DNA of 64,000 nt from Ruegeria sp. ANG-R (GCF_000813985.1 NZ_JWLJ01000008.1:1-64000); one strand, 5' to 3'; shown: positions 44,778 through 53,565, numbered from the stretch's first letter. Numbers and translations are program-made. Notes: generated from the sequence alone by a model not told the origin.

Positions 44778-44926
44778 AATCTCAGCAATGCGATCCCGTC
44801 GCAAGTAATCCGATCTCAGTCTCAAATATTGTGATCTCAAGACATGCTACAGTCTCAAATAATCCGATCCAAAATCGGCGATAATCTCAATTCCAAGCGC
44901 GGATGATCTCAATCCGCTACAGGTAG
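44778..44926. repeat. Right terminal inverted repeat
   Basis: Inverted partner of 39864-40013, beginning 18 bases after the ATPase stop. Contains repeated GATCTCA, CAATCTCAG, AGTCTCAAATA and GATCTCAA elements. Its outer edge supplies the stop codon of the truncated AbiEi-like gene. Confidence 0.85.
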
Positions 44927-45222
44927 TGGTCGTAGCCCTGTTGCGAGAGAGCGGTTTTGCCGCCGACATGAATATCATAGTCCATGATATTTTGCATCGA
45001 GATCAGGCAGGCCTTCCAGTCAACGGTGTTTGATGCGGGCGGATTGGGAACAGGTCGGCGGAAAACGCCGCGGTGAACGCGTTCGAGCCAGCCCCGTTTT
45101 ACATAGTCGCGAAAGGTTTCGTAGGCTATGCCATGGGCGATGAGCCAGTTGGCATCGACGAGATATCCCGCGGGCACTGAGTCGAGAACTTTCTTCAGAT
45201 TTTGCGATCTTCCAGCGTTCAT
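44917..45222 (-). pseudogene. AbiEi-like antitoxin, 3' end removed by the transposon
   Basis: The first 101 codons match the N-terminal part of type IV (AbiEi) antitoxins: a winged-helix region (LVDANWLIAHGIAYETFRDY, RGWLERVHRGVFRRP) and the conserved DIHVGGKTALSQQGYDHYL. The frame stops inside the transposon repeat (CTG TAG). The remaining antitoxin half and the AbiEii toxin gene are not found on either side of the transposon. Confidence 0.75.
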
Positions 45223-45447
45223 AACGCCCTAAATCATATAAATTCAAAGAAAAGGCAAGAGGATCTCTTTGAAAAATACATCTTTAAAGCGTCTATAGCG
45301 CTGAAAATAACACATTATTAAAAACACAGCGCCACGCGGGAACCCACCGGAATAGCCGGTATAAATGGAAGATTCCGGCACCAAGAGCGGGAAGCTGACT
45401 TTCGCTGCAGATGCCACAATCAACAGCACAACGAACAAGCGGACATT
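45223..45447. other. AT-rich gap, no gene recognised
   Basis: Contains the probable promoter of the AbiEi-like gene, nothing else recognised. Confidence 0.4.
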
Positions 45448-45449
45448 CG

Positions 45450-45507
45450 ATCAACTGATTTGTGATCAGCAAGTCCGCGGTTCGAGTCCGTGTGAAGACA
45501 CATCTAA
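45450..45507 (+). tRNA. 3' fragment of a tRNA, His(GTG)-like, possible att site
   Basis: An anticodon arm CTGA-TTTGTGA-TCAG with GTG in the loop is followed by a T-arm CGCGG-TTCGAGT-CCGTG and TGAAGAC as the 3' acceptor strand. The matching 5' acceptor strand and D-arm are absent and the end reads ACA rather than CCA. Such partial tRNAs are typical attachment-site leftovers of integrases. Not a functional tRNA. Confidence 0.4.
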
Positions 45508-45589
45508 GCATCTGAAAATAAAAACCTTTAGTAAATCAGCGTGGTTATCCGTCCGAACGTCCGAGTCGGACGCCGGCTTTCGATGCTTA

Positions 45590-45890
45590 ATTTGGCCGAC
45601 TAGTAGGTTCAGAAAACGGGCATCCATCTCGCTGCCTTTCATCGCTTTTTTGAACCAGTCGACATTGCTATCACCGAGACGTGCAACCATTCGACTTTTA
45701 GGAGGCCGCTCAACTAAGCGCATGCGCCGATTCAGTCGCTGAACTGACCAACGGCGACGAACAGGTTTAGCGGGCACCCTTGGCTGTCGCAGACGGCGTG
45801 CAGTTTCGTGTTCGGCCGCCTTTGTTCGGAAAATCAGGCGGCCACGCTCCCTTTTTTCGTGCCCAGCTTCGACGCTGGGCGCAGGTCAGT
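45590..45890 (-). pseudogene. Remnant of an IS427-like IS5 transposase
   Basis: On the minus strand, in shifting frames, TKLHAVCDSQGCPLNLFVAV is visible and corresponds to TKLHAICDSLGRPLNLFIAA of the element at 6935. It is followed by RLGDSNVDWFKKAMK in place of LLGDRGYDADWFREAL. Several stops and shifts; no ends seen. Confidence 0.6.
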
Positions 45891-46062
45891 CGTTCTTTGT
45901 TAAGTCTGATATTGGTGAAAGGCAGTTGGACGCGACAGAATCCGCGAGAAGGGTAGAGGCGACAACAAGCATCGACACTCTTTGCGAAAAAAGCCGAATT
46001 AGTTAGGCCCTGAGTTTTTCTGGCGACTTAATGTTTGTAGTTTTGTGGCGTCTATTTCACCC

Positions 46063-47088
46063 TCAATAAAGCATGTGGCTATTAAGCTTGACACAGTAAG
46101 CATTTAGAGTTGCCTCGCCGTCTATCTGCTTGATGCCATAAGAGTAGTTTGGATTGTAGTATGTTGGCTGTGTGTAGTAGACGCCAGTTTGTGTCGGAGC
46201 GTGCGAATTTCTGGCAGCGTATAATGCCATTGCAAGTGAGACGGGTTTGGGACCAAACGGTGCCAGAGTCATACCATGCTGACCGGCTTCCCCGATACCA
46301 GAGATGGCTTGATAGACTTCTGGAACGTTGATGCCATCGACCCGTTTGATGGATAACCGGTTTGAGTCCGCGTTCGGAAAAATACCCCGAATGAAGCGCC
46401 AATTCCTAACAACACGGTCTGCTTGCGCGGGGAAGGGGAACAAGAAAGTCATTTGAGCTTCGTCGTACTTGCCCGAATCAACTAGGTCGGGAAGACCAAG
46501 CGGCTCATAGCCGATACCGACAACTACACTTCGACCATTTTCATATCGCGGTGAAACGCGGAAACCCGGTAACGCCTCCCAAGGGTCAGGGTTTGCGGCC
46601 AGCGGTTGGTCAGAATAGCGTTCTGGTTCTGCATACGTGAAAACTACATTTTCCGGTTGATGAAACTCTTGGAAAAGCAACTTCGTTAGAAAGAAATAGA
46701 CTTTCTTAGGCAGAGAAGTGATGTCAATGATGAGGTTCCGTGAGCCAACAGCGTTTAAGAACTCTCTGAGAGCCCGCTCATAGCCTTGAAATGTCTCCAT
46801 GAGCTTTATGCGAACGAACGATTGATCCACAAAACCCAGATCCTCTATAGCTGTGCGATTCTCGAGAGTCTTCGTTTCAATTTCTTGTGTCGAAATTGAA
46901 AGTGGATCTTCGATTTCAAAGATTAGCTGGGGGCCAGTTATGTTGAGTTTTCGTAGACATTCAAAAACTGCGGTGCACCTCGCCTCAGGTGACGAGCAGG
47001 AGATCAATGCCCATTCCCCTTCCTGTTGCGACCGCATAATTTTCTCAAATCGGCCCCATGGCCTAAACTGCCCATTACCTCCGAACAT
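46063..47088 (-). CDS. Unrecognised protein of the candidate defence operon
   Basis: 341 residues. Residues about 20-180 show alternating beta strands and helices: WALISCSSPEARCTAVFECL, GPQLIFEIED, NLIIDITSLPKKVYFFLTK and NVVFTYAEPERYS. This resembles a Rossmann-like sensor domain such as CARF, with DITSLPKK in the place of a nucleotide-binding loop. The second half is different (YNPNYSYGIKQIDGEATLN). It starts nine bases after the ATPase stop and is the last gene of the operon. The CARF comparison is my inference and could be wrong. Confidence 0.75.
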   Translation of the reverse strand: MFGGNGQFRPWGRFEKIMRSQQEGEWALISCSSPEARCTAVFECLRKLNITGPQLIFEIEDPLSISTQEIETKTLENRTAIEDLGFVDQSFVRIKLMETFQGYERALREFLNAVGSRNLIIDITSLPKKVYFFLTKLLFQEFHQPENVVFTYAEPERYSDQPLAANPDPWEALPGFRVSPRYENGRSVVVGIGYEPLGLPDLVDSGKYDEAQMTFLFPFPAQADRVVRNWRFIRGIFPNADSNRLSIKRVDGINVPEVYQAISGIGEAGQHGMTLAPFGPKPVSLAMALYAARNSHAPTQTGVYYTQPTYYNPNYSYGIKQIDGEATLNAYCVKLNSHMLY

Positions 47089-47096
47089 CTAGCTAT

Positions 47097-49127
47097 TTAA
47101 TCTCCAAACAGAAAATTGAGCTGATTGGCATTATCATTTCTCTTGCGTTTCCGCCTGTTGCTTCTAGCTTCAGCACTTATCCCAGCAGTTACGACACCGG
47201 CCTTTTTCATCCAGTCTGCCACCTCTTCAATAGTCGTATACTGCGGTTCTTTTATGTGGGCGGCCGGTATTTGGAAATGAGGCGACAATATCGGCGAGAG
47301 ATACCATTTTTCGCTTTGCCCTCGTGAACGGGACTTTGGGGTATGAGGGCGACTTTCGAGCACCCCGAATGCAACGCAATCTGACAAAAAGTTCTCGATA
47401 ACTGGTTCTTCTTCTACCAAGTTCAAAGGCAGTGAAAACCCGTTGTTTCCGGGGTATGACATATTCCGGTCGTTCAATAAGTTGGTGCGAAACAAGTTGC
47501 CTACTTCGTTAGCGAAACGATTTCTGTCATCTCCTCCTTTAGGTTCGGCTTTGATTTTTCGGAACCAATAATCACTAGCAGAATTGATACCCAAGGTTTG
47601 CACAATCGGGTCAATGTCGGTGGGTAGATTGATTGGGCCGTCCTCGAAGGTCCGCAAGAGTTCGGCCCATATAAATTGGCAAATGCTCAAAAAGGTGAGG
47701 ATGTTTCGACCTGATAGGCCGACAACATCGGACGCGCCATACCAAACCAACTTCTGTCCGCAAGACGAGAACACTTGAAGGAGCGCTTGTTGCTTTCTCT
47801 CTTTTTTCCACCATTGGCGAGACGACCACGGCTCTTCTCTAACTATGTCGCCGTCGATCTTTACTTTTTTGGCGTTCTGTCGGACCCACGCTTCACCCAT
47901 TTTTGCTGAGATTGGGTCTTTCTGAGCAATTTCTTTGAGCGCGATTGCAACCGATGAATCAAACGGCAGGTTTTTGGCAACGACGTTTGACCTACTCTTT
48001 GTAATGAATGCAGCGACCTTTTGCTCCGGCGTTACTCGACCACCGAACAATTGCTTAGTCGCTTTCTCGTCAACATCACTGTAGCCAGCTTCGAGTAGTC
48101 TCTTTCTGAGAACATCATCGCAAAAATCCGGAAACAGGGATTTTCTGTTTTCACGGCCTTGAAGTAGGTCATCAATATTGACGACATTAACTTCTCGCAT
48201 CTCCTCGACCGTGGCATTGCCGCTGAGGCCTTGAACACCTTTGTCCAATGAGTAGAGACGAGCCCCTACGCGATATGAGACGCGATCGTCTCTATTTCCA
48301 AGCATCTTCCAAATCACGCTTCGAAAAATAGGTCTGTCATTCTCCGAAACGTCGCGTTCCAAGTCCATCAGATCTTCAAACTGATCTATTGTGACCAGTA
48401 AAGGGACACTTTCTGGAAGAATCCCGCACTTCCTTAGGCAATCGGCTGCGACGGCAATTGGCTCGCCAGCCGACGTTTTGGTTCGTGCAACCACCGACGG
48501 GAAATCTGAGTTGTAGTTCAGGAAGTTCTCGTAGCTTTGGATTCTATTCTCGATGCGTTTCTGCAGTTCTTCGAACGTCTCTGATCCTTCAAGTATTCCG
48601 TGCCAGCAAGGAGCCGAACTCAACTGAGTTGCAAACTCGTCAAGACGCTTTGTTTCAGTCGATAGACCAACTTTCTCGGCCAACAGGCGGCCCTCATCGG
48701 AGAAGAGTAAGCTGACTTTCTCAAGGAGATCAGAAACAATCCAATAGTTTAGAAAATCCGCAAAATACAAGCCAATCACACGCTCGTTTTCGGCTGGAGC
48801 GTCTTCGATGGCTCGTTGCCCAAACAACAGGGCACCACTCGATCTCAAAGTGATGCTCGCCGAAATGAAACTTGAGCAATGCGCTGGCAGAGGCCATTGT
48901 CGGTCACTCTTTAGAAACTCAATCAACACATCAGGTTCAAGTAAGTTTAGTAGTGCTGACTTTCCAGAACCTTGAAGACCGCAAAGAATGACATTGCCCG
49001 GCTCGAAAAGCCTGTGAACGAGGCTCTCTTTGAGCAGCACAGTGCTAAACAAGTCAACAAAAGCATCTGCTGAAATAAGCTCAGTACGGTACAGGCTAGT
49101 GAATGGGTTCAGAGAAGATTGTTTCAT
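47097..49127 (-). CDS. Large P-loop ATPase (ORC/STAND-like)
   Basis: 676 residues. Walker A GLQGSGKSALLNLL lies at about 50-62 and Walker B LLVTIDQFEDLMDLE near 270, with an Arg-rich stretch (YRVGARLYSL) as sensor. The middle and C-terminal parts are helical, and a winged helix is likely near 590-660 (TTIEEVADWMKKAGVVTAG) before a basic tail (RSNRRKRKRN). It resembles the ORC/Cdc6-like ATPases of bacterial conflict systems. Start overlaps the phosphoribosyltransferase stop (ATGA). It probably senses or remodels DNA or a protein assembly and drives the effector. Confidence 0.85.
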   Translation of the reverse strand: MKQSSLNPFTSLYRTELISADAFVDLFSTVLLKESLVHRLFEPGNVILCGLQGSGKSALLNLLEPDVLIEFLKSDRQWPLPAHCSSFISASITLRSSGALLFGQRAIEDAPAENERVIGLYFADFLNYWIVSDLLEKVSLLFSDEGRLLAEKVGLSTETKRLDEFATQLSSAPCWHGILEGSETFEELQKRIENRIQSYENFLNYNSDFPSVVARTKTSAGEPIAVAADCLRKCGILPESVPLLVTIDQFEDLMDLERDVSENDRPIFRSVIWKMLGNRDDRVSYRVGARLYSLDKGVQGLSGNATVEEMREVNVVNIDDLLQGRENRKSLFPDFCDDVLRKRLLEAGYSDVDEKATKQLFGGRVTPEQKVAAFITKSRSNVVAKNLPFDSSVAIALKEIAQKDPISAKMGEAWVRQNAKKVKIDGDIVREEPWSSRQWWKKERKQQALLQVFSSCGQKLVWYGASDVVGLSGRNILTFLSICQFIWAELLRTFEDGPINLPTDIDPIVQTLGINSASDYWFRKIKAEPKGGDDRNRFANEVGNLFRTNLLNDRNMSYPGNNGFSLPLNLVEEEPVIENFLSDCVAFGVLESRPHTPKSRSRGQSEKWYLSPILSPHFQIPAAHIKEPQYTTIEEVADWMKKAGVVTAGISAEARSNRRKRKRNDNANQLNFLFGD

Positions 49128-50128
49128 ATCGGTAACCTAGACGTCCGAAGAAACAATGGTTCCCAGGAGTCGTCCTTCTTTCTATGAAGAGCAGGCACTG
49201 TGTTGTCGGGGCAGTTAGTATACGGAACGACGAAACCGCCGGTCTGGCGATAGCCAAACGGTCCATACTCTTGTTGCTCACCTTCAATCTTATGGTGAAT
49301 CTTAACAAGAAGCTGGCGAACCCTATCATAGTCGGGGTTCTCATTAGCTTTCTGAGCTGGGGAAACAAAAAACCTCTCTTCAAGTGCCAAAACCGGACTG
49401 AAAGTGAAGTTTTCAACGGCTCTGCTCAGTTCTTCTGCTGCAGCCGCTCCCTCTGGACAAATGAAGATGGGGCAGAGGAGGACGTTGACGTCATTGCCGA
49501 GAGATGCTGCCAAATGCACCGCATCAAGCATTTGAGAGCCCGAACCCACAAAATCTTCAAAAAGGACAATGTTCTTTCTGAACACTTCGCCTTGGCGGTT
49601 CTCTCGAAGCACATCTTGTCTGAATTGTTGCTCAGCCTAGTTGTCGATATTACCTTCCCATTTATACCTAACATCTTCGCCTTGAATTCCATTGATTAAA
49701 CAGAAGTTTCGGATGCCAAAGCTATCTGTGACTTCTGTAAACCTTGTCGCGTGCAACTCCTGACTTATCCGCTCCTGAGAATCCGGAGAGAAGGGATCTA
49801 TGTCCGATACCTGCATCAGCCATTGCAAAACGTGCTTGCTATATGCTGTTCGGTAAGCAGCTTCTTGTTCGCTCTTACCAATAAAAAACAGATGGGCGAG
49901 CAGCCGGTAGAGGTGTTGCCGGTCGTCGTCGGAGTCCAAGTTGCCGATCCATCGCGCCAGCCTAGAGCCGAATGAGCCGTGGGCTCCGTGTGCTGTGACC
50001 GTGTACTCGTGAAATAGTTCGCGCTCCAAGAACTCTATGTCTCTCTTAAGTTCTTCTATGCCTTTCTTACCATCAAAGTCCTCGATGCACCATCTTTGGA
50101 GAACTTTTCTGAAGTCTGCTCGATTCAT
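49124..50128 (-). pseudogene. Phosphoribosyltransferase-like conflict protein split by an in-frame amber codon
   Basis: From the ATG at 50128 (ATGA overlap with the methyltransferase stop) the frame runs 163 codons to a TAG at 49637-49639, then continues open in the same frame to 49124. Read through, it is about 334 residues. The N-terminal half is helical (IEELKRDIEFLERELFHEY). The C-terminal half has the PRPP-loop-like IVLFEDFVGSGSQMLDAV and LLCPIFICPEGAAAA of phosphoribosyltransferase folds. A GTG at 49612 could restart the second half. Either a sequencing error, a disabling mutation, suppression, or two separate polypeptides. Amber at such a precise operonic position is worth checking. 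Confidence 0.7.
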
Positions 50129-51333
50129 ATGTCGCCCCAATTTGCGACAATGTTCTCTGCTACCAACTTGGCAAATCTGGGTGGTACTGCGTTGCCTATC
50201 ATTCTGTATTTCACCGCGTGCGAACCTGAAAACTTAAAATCGTCTGAAAAACTTTGGATTCTTGCCGCTTCTCGCACGGTAAAACCACGATCTTCGACTG
50301 GATGTAAAAAGTAGCGGGGCTGTCCAAAGCGTGTGTCGACAGTTGGAGAGACATCGTCCCACTTTAGCCTGCGAAATTTGCCGTTGAATGTGTTGGTCAG
50401 ATCAATGTGGTCGTCTATGAGCCGAAGGTAGTTCTTATGGACAAGCGATCCAACCAAATCTCGCGCGGAGGATTGGAAGTATTTTTCGATTACACCCATC
50501 GCGACAGGGTCAGCATCCCCAAAGTCCCTTTTCCGGTTCTGCCGTCTAAGCTTCACAATAGTTTCCAGAAGATTCGCTTCCTGACGTGTCACTGCGCCAT
50601 AGACCTCGGGGATTTCCCACGTATGAACGGCCGATAAGCCGCTCCGAACATTCGATAGCTTCTGGCCGGGCTGTATTTTACGCGCGATTAGTTTCTCGTC
50701 AGATGTCTCTCCAAGGAATTTTGGATCGAAGTCACTTACGTTGCACACGTCTTCTAGAGCGCATTCAAGCGGCTGTCTCTCCTGACAGGGAATTTGAAGC
50801 CGAAAGCTTGTATCCGCTAGGACAGCGACAATGAGTACTCGTACCCTTCTTTGAGCAATTCCATAGTCAGTCAAGTTATAGGTCGACCAACTCACTGAGT
50901 AGCCGTTCTCGCGCAATACCGAGAGCGTTTTATCAAAGTGCTTCGAGTTTTTTGGATTTAGTAAACCTCTAACATTCTCAATTAAAACAACTTTTGGCTT
51001 TGTCATTGCAGCAATCCGAGCCACGTTCCATACATGATCATTGCGATGATCATTTGGGTCGTTCCGGCCTGCTGTAGAGAACCCTTGGCATGGTGGGCCA
51101 GCGGCAATAATGTCAGCCCCTTTCAGAAGGGACACATGTTGTTCGCTAAATGCGCCAAGATCCATACAAGTAGTTTTGGTGCCCAAGTTCGACGCCAAGG
51201 TGCTTAAGGCGGATTTGTCGAAATCGATGGCACATACGCCGTCTAGGCCAGCATCGAGAAAGCCTTGGTCTAATCCCCCGCAACCACTGTAAAGACTGGC
51301 AAATTTTATATTGTTGCTGCCGTTAATGCTCAT
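50125..51333 (-). CDS. DNA (cytosine-5-)-methyltransferase
   Basis: 402 residues. Motif I FASLYSGCGGLDQGF, motif IV PPCQGFSTAGRND (catalytic Cys82), motif VI ENVRGLL, motif VIII QRRVRV and motif X GNAVPP are all present, with a target-recognition region between about 240 and 330. It methylates cytosine C5 in an unknown sequence. It is the first gene of a four-gene operon with no recognisable restriction endonuclease, so the methylation may provide self-marking for the ATPase-based module, or the unknown last gene may hold the nuclease. AT-richer than the adjacent plasmid backbone. Confidence 0.92.
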   Translation of the reverse strand: MSINGSNNIKFASLYSGCGGLDQGFLDAGLDGVCAIDFDKSALSTLASNLGTKTTCMDLGAFSEQHVSLLKGADIIAAGPPCQGFSTAGRNDPNDHRNDHVWNVARIAAMTKPKVVLIENVRGLLNPKNSKHFDKTLSVLRENGYSVSWSTYNLTDYGIAQRRVRVLIVAVLADTSFRLQIPCQERQPLECALEDVCNVSDFDPKFLGETSDEKLIARKIQPGQKLSNVRSGLSAVHTWEIPEVYGAVTRQEANLLETIVKLRRQNRKRDFGDADPVAMGVIEKYFQSSARDLVGSLVHKNYLRLIDDHIDLTNTFNGKFRRLKWDDVSPTVDTRFGQPRYFLHPVEDRGFTVREAARIQSFSDDFKFSGSHAVKYRMIGNAVPPRFAKLVAENIVANWGDI

Positions 51334-52000
51334 TTGCCTTCAATGGATTTAAGTCAGATTAGTAGACCAATTTCAGGCAACATAACCTCCCGTACCGCCT
51401 TGATGAAGCATCAAAATCATTTTCATATAGGATTTCTTCCCGAGCGCCTGATGAGCAGAATTGCGGAAAACTTCATAAACTTTCCGTACATGACGGAGAG
51501 CATTGGGCATAGATCGCAATGTATGGAGCCATGGAGAAGGAATTGTCCGAGGCCTTCGAAAAAATTGTGGAGCTAGGGTTGAAAGGGCTCTTAAAGCGCT
51601 TGTGCTCAAATCGGGAAATTGGCCCAAGGCTACTAACCAGGTTTCGTTTTCACGAAGAGTGCGCTGTCACGAAGCGGCAATTTGTGGTTCCATTGCCGTT
51701 GGCAACAAAGTCTGCGAACTTCCGGTTCGCAGAGTGCTCAACTTCGCGCTTGCGGCGAATGTTTCCTCTGACGGGCCGCACCCTAGCGACAGCTAACGTA
51801 TGTGTCCCGGCGTCACCTCTCGTTCAGTTCCCGATCTTTTTGAAAGTGAAAGTTGGCTTTGGGTTTTCTGGATCCGGAGTTTGCGGGAGGGGGCCGGCAG
51901 GGTTCCAGACGGTGCCGTCAATGCCCTTGGAGATGACCCCCAAAAGTACGTTCCGATCCGTGCGTGACTGTTCGCGCATGTTCATATTTCGGAGAAACCC
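51334..52000. other. 667 bases without a supported gene
   Basis: A possible leader of the methyltransferase operon on the left. TTGCGGAAAACTTCATAAAC (about 51466) matches a sequence upstream of the resolvase at 41433, and AGCTAACGTATGTG near 51795 resembles AGCTAACGTACAAATG there. A res-like remnant of the same transposon type is possible. Confidence 0.35.
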
Positions 52001-52924
52001 ATGGCCAAATCACCCAAGCTCAAATTCGACGCTGCCGCGTCTATTACAAACGAATTCATCGACATTATTGACCGGGGCGTTTTGCCCTGGCGCAAACCCT
52101 GGCGCGTCGGTGGCAGTTCCCTACCGCTCCGACAGAACGGCGAGCCCTATCAGGGCATCAACAATTTCCTGCTGACCATGCGTACACTGATGGCGGGATA
52201 TACCTCGCCTTATTGGATGACCCTGAAACAGGCCAATGATCTGGAGGCCAGGATCATCAAAGGGTCTCGGTCTTCGGTGGTTGTCTACTACAGTAAGGCT
52301 GAGCGAAAACGTGACGAAACCGCAATTGAGGAGGATATTAAGGGCGACGACCCCAGAACCATCCCTTTCATGAAATCCTATCGCGTCTTCAACGCAGATC
52401 AGATCGAAGGGCTTGATGTCCGATTCCATCCTGCACCGGCCGCCGACCTGACCTATCCGGAATGCGCCCCGATCCCGCATATGCAGGATTTCTTTGAGGT
52501 CATCGATGCGACGGTCAGCTTTACCGGGCGAGAAGCCTGCTATGTTCCTAACCTCGACAAGATTTACCTGCCGCCCATCGAAGTCTTCAACGACCCGCGC
52601 AATTTCTATTCCGTTTGGGGGCATGAGCTGGCCCACTGGACCAAGGCGCGGCACAGGCTGAACCGAAGTTATGGTGACGCGAAGTTTGGAAATATGCCCT
52701 ACGCGCGCGAGGAGATCGTAGCGGAGCTTTGCACGGTGTTTCTGGGTCAGAAACTGGGGTTTTCAGCGCATACGCTGGAACTGAGTGCGGCCTATATCGA
52801 CAACTGGGTGCGTGTACTGCGGAGCGACAAGCGCGCCATCTTCAAACATGCCGCGGATGCGCAAAGAGCCTGTGACTATCTCGTCGCCGCATCACAGGCC
52901 GGGCGGTCGGGGCAGGCGGCGTGA
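52001..52924 (+). CDS. ArdC-like antirestriction protein
   Basis: 307 residues. The N-terminal ssDNA-binding domain (LPWRKPWRVGG, PYQGINNFLL) precedes a zincin-like metallopeptidase domain with the HExxH motif in WGHELAHWT (about residue 208) and a downstream Glu in AREEIVAEL. ArdC proteins protect incoming plasmid DNA in the recipient and can bind ssDNA. Its presence suggests that the replicon is or was conjugative. Good GGAGAA before the ATG. Confidence 0.92.
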   Translation: MAKSPKLKFDAAASITNEFIDIIDRGVLPWRKPWRVGGSSLPLRQNGEPYQGINNFLLTMRTLMAGYTSPYWMTLKQANDLEARIIKGSRSSVVVYYSKAERKRDETAIEEDIKGDDPRTIPFMKSYRVFNADQIEGLDVRFHPAPAADLTYPECAPIPHMQDFFEVIDATVSFTGREACYVPNLDKIYLPPIEVFNDPRNFYSVWGHELAHWTKARHRLNRSYGDAKFGNMPYAREEIVAELCTVFLGQKLGFSAHTLELSAAYIDNWVRVLRSDKRAIFKHAADAQRACDYLVAASQAGRSGQAA

Positions 52925-53027
52925 TGCCCGAGGGGATGTAGGTCGGTTTTGGGGCCTAGTGCGGATCGGAAAAGAAAAAGAGGGCTTTGGGTTTGGAGAT
53001 TTTGACATCTGCAGAAAGGACAGACCC

Positions 53028-53417
53028 ATGGCCCAACCAGAAACCCCCTCAACCGACCAACCTGATCCCGCAATCATTGCCGCACAGAATGACGCCTTTC
53101 GCAGGCTCGCCTGTCTTGGCGTCGCTCCGGACAAACCGATCCCGGGCCGCATGCATGTGACCAGTTCGCTGGTTGAGGCCGGTGACGGCTTCATGGATGA
53201 GGCGGTGAAAGCCACGGGAGCGTTTGAGGTGTTCGAACCCGACAACGATCCGGAGGGCTGGCATGATTTCGGATCCGTCGAAATTCGCGGCGAGACAGTG
53301 TTCTGGAAAATCGATCTCTATGAAGCGAACTCCGATTTCCGCCATGGCGCAGAAACACCCGAAAATCCCGAAACGACTATCCGCGTGTTGACCATCATGA
53401 TGGCCCGCGACTGGTAG
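53028..53417 (+). CDS. DUF3768-type plasmid protein
   Basis: 129 residues from the ATG at 53028. The conserved GWHDFGSVEIRGETVFWKID and ETTIRVLTIMMARDW mark the DUF3768 family, small proteins common on Rhodobacterales and Rhizobiales plasmids beside ParB-like and ArdC genes. Function unknown. A terminator follows at 53449-53485. Confidence 0.8.
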   Translation: MAQPETPSTDQPDPAIIAAQNDAFRRLACLGVAPDKPIPGRMHVTSSLVEAGDGFMDEAVKATGAFEVFEPDNDPEGWHDFGSVEIRGETVFWKIDLYEANSDFRHGAETPENPETTIRVLTIMMARDW

Positions 53418-53448
53418 GACAAGAAGCTCTTCCTCTTCAAACTTCAGC

Positions 53449-53485
53449 AGGCCCACGGCCCCTCAAAAGGGAAAGTGGGCCTTTT
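53449..53485 (+). terminator. Rho-independent terminator
   Basis: Stem AGGCCCAC / GTGGGCCT with a 17-base loop, followed by TTTT. It ends the ArdC-DUF3768 unit. Confidence 0.65.
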
Positions 53486-53565
53486 GTCCATGTGGTCCCC
53501 GATCCCGGGGATTGGCCTGTCGCCGGGAAGATCCGGGCGGCGCTCATTCTAGAGAAGGACATCAC

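Larger units (their letters stand above)
39864..44926 (+). mobile_element. 5-kb transposon with long repeated-motif ends and two passenger genes
   Basis: Bounded by ~150-bp inverted repeats (39864-40013 and 44778-44926). Genes inside: a WYL regulator (minus), then on the plus strand RidA, serine resolvase, DDE transposase and AAA ATPase. The outermost bases TGTAGCGGATTGAGA..., read inward from both sides, start with TGT, as in Tn7/Tn552/Tn5053-like elements. The five bases outside, CTACC, are the same at both ends in inverted, not direct, orientation, so no target duplication remains. Confidence 0.8.

Noticed and set aside
44771..44926. CRISPR-like array of short repeats after the transposon ATPase
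   Set aside because: Repeats are short, imperfect and match inverted at the other end of the transposon, so they are terminal binding sites, not CRISPR repeats with spacers.
51519..52175. 218-codon plus-strand frame overlapping ardC
   Set aside because: Composition and lack of a start signal argue against it; it crosses the ArdC start in another frame.
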